A stretch of DNA of 64,000 bases, from positions 4,650,001-4,714,000 of the forward strand of contig NZ_WWGH01000001.1 of assembly GCF_009865135.1 (NCBI RefSeq). The letters are read 5' to 3'. This document shows positions 23,500 to 31,897 of this stretch, piece by piece. A program made the translations under genes and the position numbers. Position 1 is the stretch's first letter, and each line of letters opens with the position of its first letter. The notes beneath the pieces were generated by a model. The model saw only the letters and a program-made list of their open reading frames with translations, had not been told where the DNA came from and did no database searches. This DNA is from Streptomyces sp. SID8374 (GTDB lineage: Bacteria > Actinomycetota > Actinomycetes > Streptomycetales > Streptomycetaceae).

Positions 23500-23867
23500 A
23501 CCCCGGGCAGACGCAGGCCCGTTGGTACGTCGCCGAGAGCCGCGCGGGCGACGCCGCCAGCTCCTTCCGGCTCGGCGGGATCGCCGCTCCGACCCGGCGG
23601 CTCGCGCTCCGGTGGCTGCGGCGCCAGGCGCGGCGGTTCGCGGACGCGCTGGACCCCGACCCGTACGCCCCCTGGGTGCCGGCCCGCGCCCTGCACCCGG
23701 TCACCCGTGCTCCGCGCGACGCACCCGCCGAACTCCGTGCCTGGGCAGGCAGCTTGCGGGAGCACGACTACGCGTTGCTGCGGCTCGCGGACGGGCTGCC
23801 GTACGAGTTCGTCGCCCGCGACGCCCTGGCCTGGTACGGGCTCGTCGTCCGTCCGGTGGGCCGGTAG
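23496..23867 (+). CDS. Uncharacterised Arg-rich protein
   Basis: 123 residues, coupled to the previous gene by a GTGA overlap. Basic: PTRRLALRWLRRQARRFADAL. Ends with YEFVARDALAWYGLVVRPVG. No family recognised; the pair 23239/23496 likely forms an operon with the gene at 23906. Confidence 0.6.
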   Translation: MNPGQTQARWYVAESRAGDAASSFRLGGIAAPTRRLALRWLRRQARRFADALDPDPYAPWVPARALHPVTRAPRDAPAELRAWAGSLREHDYALLRLADGLPYEFVARDALAWYGLVVRPVGR

Positions 23868-23905
23868 CCGCAGAATCTTTCCCCAACCAGCAAGGAATCA
23901 CCGAC

Positions 23906-24478
23906 GTGTTGCAGTGCACCGCCTTCGCGGAAGTCCCCGAGATGGGCACGCTCGTCGTGCTCACCGCCATGAACGCCGAACCGGGCCAGGCCTCGGACGT
24001 GCCCGCCGTACCCGGCGTCCCCGAACTGCCCGAACTCGACGACATCCTGTTGTGCGAACTGGGCGAGCACGACGAGAAGACCGAGCACGCCGCGCAGCTC
24101 TGGGCGGGCGAGATGAGCGCCGCGCGGGACCTGTGGATGTTCTGGACCGACGCGGACACCGACACCGGTATGCGCCGCAGCTTCCGGTTCGTCGAACTGC
24201 CCCCGTGCCCCGCCGTCATGCGCACGCTGGCCACCGACGAGCGGGAGGTGTGCGTCCTGTTCGACCGCCACTCGGCTCCGCACTCCTGGGATGTGACCGA
24301 CCCGCTCGCCGACCTGATGGCGGAGCGGATGCGGCAGGAGGTGGAGCGGGAGCGGGGAGGGGGCGGCGAGGGCGCTGACGGTGACGGGGAGGGCGCTGAC
24401 GGGGAGGGGGAGGGTGCTGAGGGGGACGGGGAGGGGGATGCGGACGGGGGTGGTGCCGGTGTGACGCCGTTCGGTTAG
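23906..24478 (+). CDS. Uncharacterised protein with acidic Gly/Glu/Asp repeat tail
   Basis: 190 residues. Residues 1-140 are a compact acidic domain (LWMFWTDADTDTGMRRSFRFVELPPCPAVM, VCVLFDRHSAPHSW). The last ~45 residues alternate Gly with Glu/Asp (repeated DGEGADG units) encoded by a very G-rich repeat. GTG at 23906 with AAGGAA upstream. Not recognised; third gene of a plus-strand trio. Confidence 0.55.
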   Translation: MLQCTAFAEVPEMGTLVVLTAMNAEPGQASDVPAVPGVPELPELDDILLCELGEHDEKTEHAAQLWAGEMSAARDLWMFWTDADTDTGMRRSFRFVELPPCPAVMRTLATDEREVCVLFDRHSAPHSWDVTDPLADLMAERMRQEVERERGGGGEGADGDGEGADGEGEGAEGDGEGDADGGGAGVTPFG

Positions 24479-24549
24479 CCGCGCCACCCGCCCTACTCTG
24501 TCCCGCTCCGCCCCGTCCCCTTCTGGTCCGCCCGCCCCGACCCGGCCGC

Positions 24550-24939
24550 CTATCCTCCCTGCGCGATCTGGATCAGGTTGCCGCACGTGTCGTCCAGCAC
24601 CGCCGTCGTCACCGGGCCCATCTCCACCGGCTCCTGCGTGAACCGCACCCCGAGCCCGCGCAGCCGGTCGAACTCCGCCCGTACGTCGTCCACGGCGAAG
24701 GCGGCGGCCGGGATGCCGTCCTCGACCAGGGCCGTCTTGTACGGGCCGACCGCGCGGTGGCGGTCCGGTTCCAGCAGGAGTTCGGTGCCGTCGGGGTCCT
24801 CGGGCGAGACCACGGTCAGCCAGCGGTCCTCGCCGCCCAACGGCACGTCGTGCTTCTTCACGAAGCCCAGAACGCCCGTGTAGAAGTTCAGGGCCTTCTC
24901 CTGATCGTCGACGAAGACACTCGTCAGGTGGATCTTCAA
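24550..24939 (-). CDS. VOC (glyoxalase/bleomycin resistance) family protein
   Basis: 129 residues, one vicinal-oxygen-chelate domain: VDDQEKALNFYTGVLGF, the GTELLLEP strand and C-terminal VLDDTCGNLIQIAQ. Metal ligand candidates are His/Glu of the first strand (KIHLTSV) and the late Asn/Gln region. It belongs to the VOC group that looks like extradiol dioxygenase halves with unknown substrate. ATG at 24939 with GAGAGAATC upstream. Confidence 0.85.
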   Translation of the reverse strand: MKIHLTSVFVDDQEKALNFYTGVLGFVKKHDVPLGGEDRWLTVVSPEDPDGTELLLEPDRHRAVGPYKTALVEDGIPAAAFAVDDVRAEFDRLRGLGVRFTQEPVEMGPVTTAVLDDTCGNLIQIAQGG

Positions 24940-25041
24940 GGGATTCTCTCCTGGGTGAAGGGGGGAGCGGCAGTGCTCTTAGGGCCCGCAAGCCCCTTAA
25001 AGCTCACGCGCGACCTATTAGTTGTCCGGTTGCCTAGTTGT

Positions 25042-25497
25042 CTAGTTGACGCAGAACTCGTTGTCCTCAGGGTCCGCGAGTACGAGCCAGCTCCCGCCCG
25101 GTTCGTCGACCGCGCGCAGGATGCGCGCGCCCAGCGCCACCAGGCGCTCCGCCTCCGCGTCGCGCTCGCCGGGAGGCGTGTGGACATCGATGTGGAGGCG
25201 GTTCTTCACCGTCTTCGGCTCCGGCACCCGCTGGAACAGCAGCCGCCGCCCCAGCCCCGTACCGCTCGTCTCGTCGTACGGGTCGTCCGGGTGCCGGGCC
25301 GCCGCGAGGTCGCGCCAGGCGCGGCGGCCGTGGGCGTGGGTGGTGATGGCCTCCGGGACGGCTCCGGCGGCGAGCAACTGCTCCACCAGGGCGCTGTTGT
25401 CCTCGATCGGATAACCGAGGGCCTCGGCCCAGAATCCGGCCTGGGCGTGCGGGTCGGCGCTGTCGATGACGAGCTTCCAGGACAGTGTGCGTGTCAT
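25042..25497 (-). CDS. VOC family protein (glyoxalase-like)
   Basis: 151 residues: LSWKLVIDSADPHAQAGFWAEALGY at the start, NRLHIDVHTP as the second-half strand and WLVLADPEDNEFCVN at the C-terminus, the Glyoxalase_6 type. ATG at 25497. Its start is only 22 bp from the divergent CGNR-finger gene at 25520, so the two promoters overlap and the regulator may control it (inference). Confidence 0.87.
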   Translation of the reverse strand: MTRTLSWKLVIDSADPHAQAGFWAEALGYPIEDNSALVEQLLAAGAVPEAITTHAHGRRAWRDLAAARHPDDPYDETSGTGLGRRLLFQRVPEPKTVKNRLHIDVHTPPGERDAEAERLVALGARILRAVDEPGGSWLVLADPEDNEFCVN

Positions 25498-25507
25498 GGA
25501 AACCGTT

Positions 25508-25513
25508 TATAGT
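25508..25513 (+). promoter_or_regulatory. -10 element TATAGT placing the CGNR gene on a leaderless transcript
   Basis: TATAGT lies six bases before the ATG at 25520, which is the usual distance from -10 to transcription start, and there is no ribosome site between. The element also falls in the 22 bp gap shared with the divergent VOC gene. Confidence 0.5.
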
Positions 25514-25519
25514 GGTTAC

Positions 25520-26167
25520 ATGAGTGTGAGCGCAATGGACACGCCGGGAGCGGGGCCGCGGGGGCGGCCGGAGCCGTCCGGGATGCTGCTGGTCCACCCG
25601 GACGGCAGCTCGTTCCGGTTCGACCCGGGGGCCCTGTGTCTGGAGCTTCTGCCGACCGGTGGGCCCGGCCCCCTCGCGTACTTCGAGGTGCTGCACGGGC
25701 CCGGGGATGTGGTGCGCTGGGCGGGGGAGAGCCGGCTGCCCGGTGGACTGGACCTTGCCGTGAGCCCGGCCGAGGCGGCGGCCGCGCGCCGTCTGCGCGA
25801 TGCCCTCTGGCGGCTGGCCGAGGCCCATGTGTCGGCGCTGCCGCCCGCTTCGGACGACCTCGCCACCGTGAACGACGCGGCGGCGCACCCGCCCCTGACC
25901 GCCCGGCTGACCGCCGAGGGGACGCGCGAGTGGGCGCCGGGCGCGACCGGCAGCGGGCTGCTCTCCACCGTCGCGCGTGATGCCGTGGAGCTGTTCACCG
26001 GGCCGTTCGCCCACCGGGTCCGTACGTGCGGCGCCGACGACTGCCGCCTGCTGTTCGTCGACACCTCGCGGCCCGGCAGGCGGCGCTGGTGCTCCATGGA
26101 GCGGTGCGGAAACCGCCACAAGGTCCGCGCCCACCGCGCCCGGCTGACCACGGCCGACGACGACTGA
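25520..26167 (+). CDS. CGNR zinc-finger/ABATE-domain transcriptional regulator
   Basis: 215 residues. N-terminal part is the ABATE ligand-binding region (RRLRDALWRLAEAHV, DDLATVNDAAAHPPL) and the C-terminus is the CGNR zinc finger: VRTCGADDCRLLFVDTS then RRRWCSMERCGNRHKVRAHR, with four Cys ligands. Predicted stress or metabolite-responsive regulator (family annotation is from domain analysis, not experiment). Divergent from the VOC gene and 25 bp upstream of the SRPBCC gene, probably co-transcribed with it. Confidence 0.88.
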   Translation: MSVSAMDTPGAGPRGRPEPSGMLLVHPDGSSFRFDPGALCLELLPTGGPGPLAYFEVLHGPGDVVRWAGESRLPGGLDLAVSPAEAAAARRLRDALWRLAEAHVSALPPASDDLATVNDAAAHPPLTARLTAEGTREWAPGATGSGLLSTVARDAVELFTGPFAHRVRTCGADDCRLLFVDTSRPGRRRWCSMERCGNRHKVRAHRARLTTADDD

Positions 26168-26192
26168 GCCGACTGAAACGAGAGGCCTCACC

Positions 26193-26582
26193 ATGCCTAC
26201 CGGACTCACTCAGGACGCGGGCTGGGAGATAGGTATCTCCCGCACCATCCGGCAAACCCCGCAGGCCGTCTGGGAGTTCATCACCGGTTCGGAGGGTGTC
26301 GCCCTCTGGCTCCGCGCCGAGGGGCCGCTCCCGACGGAGAAGGGAACTCCGTACCGTACGGCGGACGGAGTCGAGGGCGAGATCCGCAGCTACCGCCCCG
26401 GCGACCGCGTCCGCCTCACCCACGGCACCTCCACGGTCCAGGTCACCGTCTCGCCCGGCAGCGCCGAGGACCGGGCCGTACTCCGCTTCCACCAGGAACG
26501 CCTGACGAGCGCGGAGGAGCGGGAGGAGCGGCGTACGTACTGGAAAGGCGTGATGGACCGGGTGGCGGCGGAGCTGACCTGA
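26193..26582 (+). CDS. SRPBCC (AHSA1/CalC-like) protein
   Basis: 129 residues: TIRQTPQAVWEFITGSEGVALWL, GEIRSYRPGDRVRLTH and YWKGVMDRVAAEL match the Activator of Hsp90 ATPase homologue 1 C-terminal/START group. Ligand unknown. ATG at 26193 with GAGAGG upstream. Follows the CGNR regulator by 25 bp. Confidence 0.8.
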   Translation: MPTGLTQDAGWEIGISRTIRQTPQAVWEFITGSEGVALWLRAEGPLPTEKGTPYRTADGVEGEIRSYRPGDRVRLTHGTSTVQVTVSPGSAEDRAVLRFHQERLTSAEEREERRTYWKGVMDRVAAELT

Positions 26583-26616
26583 CAGAGCCCGGCCGGCCGG
26601 AGACGGGTCGGCGGGG

Positions 26617-27372
26617 TCACCCCACGCGGTGCACCAACTGCGTGCCCAGTTCGTAGCGTGCGCCGACGATCGCCAGCTTCCCCGCCGTCACCTTGGCGGC
26701 GAGATCGGCCTCACGGGCCAGGCGCGAACGGACCAGCCGCACCTGCGCGTCGACCGTCGCGTCCACCCGTGCGTCACCGTGGTGCGTGTGGTCGATCGCG
26801 GGCTTGATCTGGTCGGCTATGTACTGGATGTGGGCGGGCAGCGACGCCCCCGTCTCGTCCGCCTCCACGGCGGCCGCGACCGCCCCGCACCCCTGGTGGC
26901 CGAGGACCACGACCAGCGGGATGCCGAGCTCCAGGACGCCGTACGCGATGCTCCCGAGGACGGCCTCGTCGAGGACCTCACCGGCGGAACGTACGGTCAT
27001 CAGGTCACCGAGCCCCTGGTCGAAGACCAGCTCCGGCGGTACGCGGGAGTCGATGCAGCCGAGGATGAGGGCGAACGGGTGCTGGCCGGAGACCAGCGAC
27101 TGGCGCAGCGGGCGCGCCTCGTGCGGGTGCCGCTGGTGCAGCGTGCGCCACCGCCGGTTGCCCGCCGAGAGCTCCGCCAGCGCGGCGGCAGGGGTCTCAG
27201 GTCTGGGGGATGGCCGTCTGAGGGCGGTGGCTCCGGAAGGGGAGGCTCCGGCCGGGGAAGCACCGGTGACGAGGCCGGTTCCGGCGGCGACCGCAGCGGT
27301 GGCGACCGAGGCGCGGAGCAGAGCGCGGCGGCTGGTGGCCACCTTTGTTTGATCATGTGTGGTCGTTTTCAC
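26617..27372 (-). CDS. Tat-exported beta-class carbonic anhydrase
   Basis: 251 residues. Hydrates CO2 to bicarbonate, here outside the cytoplasm: the N-terminus carries a twin-arginine signal (TSRRALLRASVATAAVAAG) with an Ala-rich cleavage region near residue 45. Catalytic zinc ligands of the beta class are visible: Cys in LGCIDSRVPPE (with the Asp-Arg dyad) and the His/Cys of VLGHQGCGAV. Length fits once the ~60-residue signal and linker are removed. GTG at 27372. Exported beta-CAs are less usual than cytosolic ones. Convergent with the SRPBCC gene. Confidence 0.9.
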   Translation of the reverse strand: MKTTTHDQTKVATSRRALLRASVATAAVAAGTGLVTGASPAGASPSGATALRRPSPRPETPAAALAELSAGNRRWRTLHQRHPHEARPLRQSLVSGQHPFALILGCIDSRVPPELVFDQGLGDLMTVRSAGEVLDEAVLGSIAYGVLELGIPLVVVLGHQGCGAVAAAVEADETGASLPAHIQYIADQIKPAIDHTHHGDARVDATVDAQVRLVRSRLAREADLAAKVTAGKLAIVGARYELGTQLVHRVG

Positions 27373-27507
27373 GCACGGACGGTAACGCCTTTGCCGTTAC
27401 CGGTCTTTTCCGTAAGTCAAGTCTTGGTGATCTCTTGAACTACCCTTGGCCATAAGCCACTTGAGCGCATCAGCTGAGGTGCATCAGCGCGTGATCGCGG
27501 GCCGACT

Positions 27508-27975
27508 TCAGTCCGTACGAGGGAGGCAGGCCGCGCAGGTGTGCCCGTCCGTCGCCGCCAGCAGCCGCGCGGCGGCGTCCCGTACGGCCTGGGGCTGCGG
27601 CGACGACGTGTCCGTGGCCAGTCGGGCAGCCGTGGGGCGGCCCTCCGCCACCGCCTCGTGCGCCGAGCGCGTCCACCCGGGGTCCTGGGCGTGGTCGGCG
27701 GCCAGGATGGTGGCGAGCAGGTCCAGCACCCCCGCCCGGTCCCTGACCGTCTCCGTCGCCGCCAGCTCCCACAGGAACGGCACCGCGGCCACGGTCGCGT
27801 CGAACACGGCCGGGGCGCCGATCCACTGGGCCAGGTCGCTCAGGGCGTCCTCGGCGGTCGGGCCGTCACCCCAGGCGATCCGCGACAGCATGCCGGGAAC
27901 CTGGGACGCGGAGCCGTACGCGTGCTGTAGCTCGTGCCACCGCACGTTCCTCATCTCGCCCAGGACAGTCCCCAT
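27508..27975 (-). CDS. Uncharacterised HEAT-like helical protein
   Basis: 155 residues, helical: RWHELQHAYGSASQVPGML, FDATVAAVPFLWELAATE and AVRDAAARLLAATDGHTCAACL. The spacing of hydrophobics suggests a HEAT/ARM-like fragment. ATG at 27975; a TTG at 27987 would add four residues. Function unknown. Confidence 0.6.
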   Translation of the reverse strand: MGTVLGEMRNVRWHELQHAYGSASQVPGMLSRIAWGDGPTAEDALSDLAQWIGAPAVFDATVAAVPFLWELAATETVRDRAGVLDLLATILAADHAQDPGWTRSAHEAVAEGRPTAARLATDTSSPQPQAVRDAAARLLAATDGHTCAACLPRTD

Positions 27976-28068
27976 CCGGGCACTCAATCAGCCTTATCGC
28001 ACCGCGTCCACCATGCCGGGGTGCACCTTGCCGACCACCCCCGAGGGGCAGGCGAGGAAGAGGAGCGC

Positions 28069-29136
28069 CTAGGTGAGCTTTTGCTGGGTGGCGGTCTCCG
28101 AAGGGGCGGCCTCCGAGGCGGCGGTCCCCGAGGCGGCGGTTTCCGAAGGGGCGGGCGCGGGGGCCGTGGGCGCGTGGGCCGCGGTCTCCACGGCTGCTGC
28201 GGGCGCGGGGGCCGCCGCTGCGGCTGCCAGCAGCTTCGCCGCCAGGACCCGGTTGCGGCGGGCGTTGCGCAGTGCGTCCCAGGTCAGGAGGGAGAGGGCC
28301 AGCCAGACCAGCGCGAACCCGGCCCACCGCTCCGGCGGCATCTCCTCGTGGAAGTAGAGGATGCCCAGCCCGAACTGGAAGACCGGCGCCAGATACTGCA
28401 ACAGCCCCAGCGTCGAGAGCGGCACCCGGACCGCCGCCGCGCCGAAACAGATCAGCGGGACCGCCGTCACGATGCCCGTCGCGGCGAGCAGCGCCCCGTG
28501 GCCCGCGCCCCCGTAGGTGAACGTCGACGCGCCGGTGGCCGTCAGCCAGAGCAGGAAGCCGAGCGCGGGCAGGAACAGGACGGCGGTCTCGGCGGCCAGC
28601 GACTCCAGCCCGCCCATGTCGACCTTCTTCTTCAACAGCCCGTACGTGGCGAACGAGAACGCCAGCACCAGCGAGATCCACGGCGGCCGCCCGTACCCGA
28701 TCGCCAGCACGAGTACGGCGGCCAGGCCGGTGGCGACCGCGATCCACTGCACCGGCCGCAGCCGCTCACCGAGCAGGAGGACACCCATGGCGATGGTGAC
28801 CAGCGGGTTGATGAAGTAGCCGAGTGAGGCCTCGACGACCTGGCCGTTGTTGACGGCCCAGATGTAGAGGCCCCAGTTGACGGTGATGGTCGCCGCCGCC
28901 ACCGATATGAGGCCCAGCTTGCGCCGGTCGCGGGCCAGCTCCCCGATCCAGGCCCAGCGCCGGACCACGAGGAGGGCGACCCCGACGACGGCCAGCGACC
29001 AGACCATCCGGTGGGCCAGGATCTCGATCGCCCCGGACGGCTTCAGGAGCGGCCAGAAGAGGGGGACGATGCCCCACATCCCGTACGCGCCGACCCCGTA
29101 CAGCAGGCCGGCCCGCTGTTCGTTCTTCCCCTTCAC
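28069..29136 (-). CDS. rarD: RarD-type EamA/DMT superfamily transporter
   Basis: 355 residues with ten hydrophobic helices in the EamA double repeat. The N-terminus GLLYGVGAYGMWGIVPLFW and the segments NWGLYIWAVNNGQVVEASLGYFINPL and VPLSTLGLLQYLAPVFQF are the RarD signature (chloramphenicol-sensitivity protein family; substrate unproven). The C-terminal ~55 residues are an Ala/Pro/Ser/Thr tail with SETAASGTAASEAAP repeats, longer than in the enterobacterial protein. ATG at 29136. Confidence 0.9.
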   Translation of the reverse strand: MKGKNEQRAGLLYGVGAYGMWGIVPLFWPLLKPSGAIEILAHRMVWSLAVVGVALLVVRRWAWIGELARDRRKLGLISVAAATITVNWGLYIWAVNNGQVVEASLGYFINPLVTIAMGVLLLGERLRPVQWIAVATGLAAVLVLAIGYGRPPWISLVLAFSFATYGLLKKKVDMGGLESLAAETAVLFLPALGFLLWLTATGASTFTYGGAGHGALLAATGIVTAVPLICFGAAAVRVPLSTLGLLQYLAPVFQFGLGILYFHEEMPPERWAGFALVWLALSLLTWDALRNARRNRVLAAKLLAAAAAAPAPAAAVETAAHAPTAPAPAPSETAASGTAASEAAPSETATQQKLT

Positions 29137-29323
29137 GGGCCCCTCCCGGACTGCCTGTGCCGGCGCGTCTGCCCGACGGGATGACGGTAACGCCGGAAGG
29201 GCCCCGTGTCATAGCCGTATCGGGTAAACACTCATGACACTGGTTCCGGGGGCAGCTCCCAGGGGCGGGGCGGGGCGGTCGGGCGGGTCGGCGGGGCCGG
29301 TCAGGGGCGGGCGGGTCAGGGGG

Positions 29324-30184
29324 TCAGGCGCTGGCGAGCGCCGCGCGTACGGTCGTGGCCAGGGGGGTCGTCGGGCGGCCGATCAACCGGGCCAGGTCAC
29401 CGCTCGTCCCCGCGAGCCGGCCGCGCGCGATGGCCTCGTCCACGTCGGTGAGGATCGCCGCGAACCCCTCGGGCAGGCCCGCGCCGACCAGGATCTCCTG
29501 GTGCACGGCGGCCGGGACCTCCTTGTACGCGATCTCCTTGCCGGTCACCTCGGACAGCAGGGCCGCGTACTCGGCGAGCGACCACGCCGTGTCGCCGCTC
29601 AGCTCGTAGGCCTTGCCGAGGTGGCCCTCGCCGGTGACCACGGCAGCCGCCGCAGCCGCGTAGTCGGCCCGGGGCGCGGAGGCGATCCGGCCCTCACCCG
29701 CGTTGGCGACGACCGCCCCGTGCTCCAGGACGGGGGCGAGGTTGGCGGTGTAGTTCTCCGTGTACCAGCCGTTCCGGAGGAAGGTGTACGGCAGCCCGGA
29801 GTCCAGGATCAGCTGCTCGGTCGCCTTGTGCTCGTCGGCGAGCAGGAAGTCCGCGTCCGGTCCGCCGAGGATGCCGGTGTACGCGAGCTGCGCCACGCCC
29901 GCCGCCTTGGCCGCCTCGATGAGCGCGGAGTGCTGCGCGACCCGCTTGCCGACCTCGCTGCCTGAGATCAGCAGCACCCGGTCGCCGGCCCGGAACGCCC
30001 CGGCGAGGGTCTCGGGGTGGTCGTAGTCGGCGATACGGAGTTCGACGCCCCGGGCCGCGAGCGCGGCGGCCTTCTCCTTGTTGCGGACGACCGCGACGAT
30101 CTCGCCGGCCGGGACCGTGGCCAGCAGTTCGTCGATGACGAGGCGGCCGAGTTCTCCGGTGGCTCCGGTGACGACGATGCTCAT
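29324..30184 (-). CDS. NAD(P)H:quinone oxidoreductase of the QOR2/YtfG (NmrA-like) type
   Basis: 286 residues. Rossmann start IVVTGATGELGRLVID (GxxGxxG), then VVRNKEKAAAL, LLISGSEVGKR, AYTGILGGPDADFLLADEHKATE and FLRNGWYTENY, which are the landmarks of E. coli QorB (YtfG). Reduces quinones with NADPH. ATG at 30184. It is divergent from a HxlR regulator, the same arrangement as ytfG/ytfH in E. coli and qor2/qorR in Corynebacterium (established), which strengthens the call. Confidence 0.87.
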   Translation of the reverse strand: MSIVVTGATGELGRLVIDELLATVPAGEIVAVVRNKEKAAALAARGVELRIADYDHPETLAGAFRAGDRVLLISGSEVGKRVAQHSALIEAAKAAGVAQLAYTGILGGPDADFLLADEHKATEQLILDSGLPYTFLRNGWYTENYTANLAPVLEHGAVVANAGEGRIASAPRADYAAAAAAVVTGEGHLGKAYELSGDTAWSLAEYAALLSEVTGKEIAYKEVPAAVHQEILVGAGLPEGFAAILTDVDEAIARGRLAGTSGDLARLIGRPTTPLATTVRAALASA

Positions 30185-30254
30185 GGGGGCTCCTGTTTCG
30201 GGATGTTGTTTCTGAGGTTGCCTTCCCGACCGAGCGTAGGGTGAGCGCTAACTA

Positions 30255-30282
30255 TTGGAAAGTACCCACTTTGAAGTAAGGT
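30255..30282 (+). promoter_or_regulatory. HxlR gene promoter: TTGGAA-N16-TAAGGT
   Basis: TTGGAA at 30255-30260 and TAAGGT at 30277-30282 are separated by 16 bp; the -10 ends six bases before the ATG at 30289, so the mRNA would be leaderless. The whole spacer is covered by the dyad at 30261-30285. Confidence 0.5.
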
Positions 30283-30285
30283 ACT
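30261..30285. promoter_or_regulatory. Candidate HxlR operator
   Basis: Outer arms AGTACC (30261-30266) and GGTACT (30280-30285) are perfectly inverted with 13 bp between; the centre also holds ACTT-TG-AAGT. It overlaps the -10 region of the HxlR gene and lies in the 104 bp gap to the divergent quinone reductase, which is where a QorR-like repressor should bind. Confidence 0.6.
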
Positions 30286-30288
30286 GGC

Positions 30289-30726
30289 ATGGGAGTGAGT
30301 GAGAGCGCGGCAGGAGCGGGTCCGGTCGGTCCGGTCGGCCTGGTCGGTCTGGCTGGTCTGCCGAAGCCCGTCCAGGACGTGAACCAGCCGATGTGCCCGT
30401 CACGCCTGGTGCTGGAGCATGTGACGAGCCGCTGGGGCGTCCTGGTCCTGGCGGCCCTGCTGGAACGCTCGTACCGCTTCAGCGAGCTGCGCCGCACGAT
30501 CGGCGGGGTCAGCGAGAAGATGCTGGCCCAGACCCTCCAGACACTGGAGCGCGACGGCTTCGTCCACCGGGACGCGAAGCCGGTGATCCCGCCCCGGGTG
30601 GACTACTCGCTCACCCCGCTCGGCACCGAGGCCGCCGAGCAGGTGTGGGCGCTCGCCCGCTGGACCGAACGCCAGGTGGACGCGGTACGGGCGGCGCGCG
30701 CGGCGTACGACGAGGCCCGGGCCTGA
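30289..30726 (+). CDS. HxlR family transcriptional regulator (QorR/YtfH-like)
   Basis: 145 residues. Winged helix with the single conserved Cys near the start of the domain (MCPSRLVLEHVTSRWGVLVL), RFSELRRTIGGVSEKMLAQTL recognition region and VDYSLTPLG wing; in QorR/YodB-type proteins this Cys senses quinones or thiol stress. The first 25 residues are a GPVGLVGLAG-like repeat of a short DNA tandem repeat and may be unstructured. Divergent from the quinone reductase it probably represses. Confidence 0.9.
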   Translation: MGVSESAAGAGPVGPVGLVGLAGLPKPVQDVNQPMCPSRLVLEHVTSRWGVLVLAALLERSYRFSELRRTIGGVSEKMLAQTLQTLERDGFVHRDAKPVIPPRVDYSLTPLGTEAAEQVWALARWTERQVDAVRAARAAYDEARA

Positions 30727-30823
30727 TCCTCCAGGTCGTTCCGGCCGTCCAGGCCGTTCCGGTAGTCCTGGCCGTTTTGGCCGGGGGATCGAGGCCGGGC
30801 CTTCGCCGTGACTCCGTGGCGGG

Positions 30824-31889
<1,066 letters not shown>

Positions 31890-31897
<8 letters not shown>

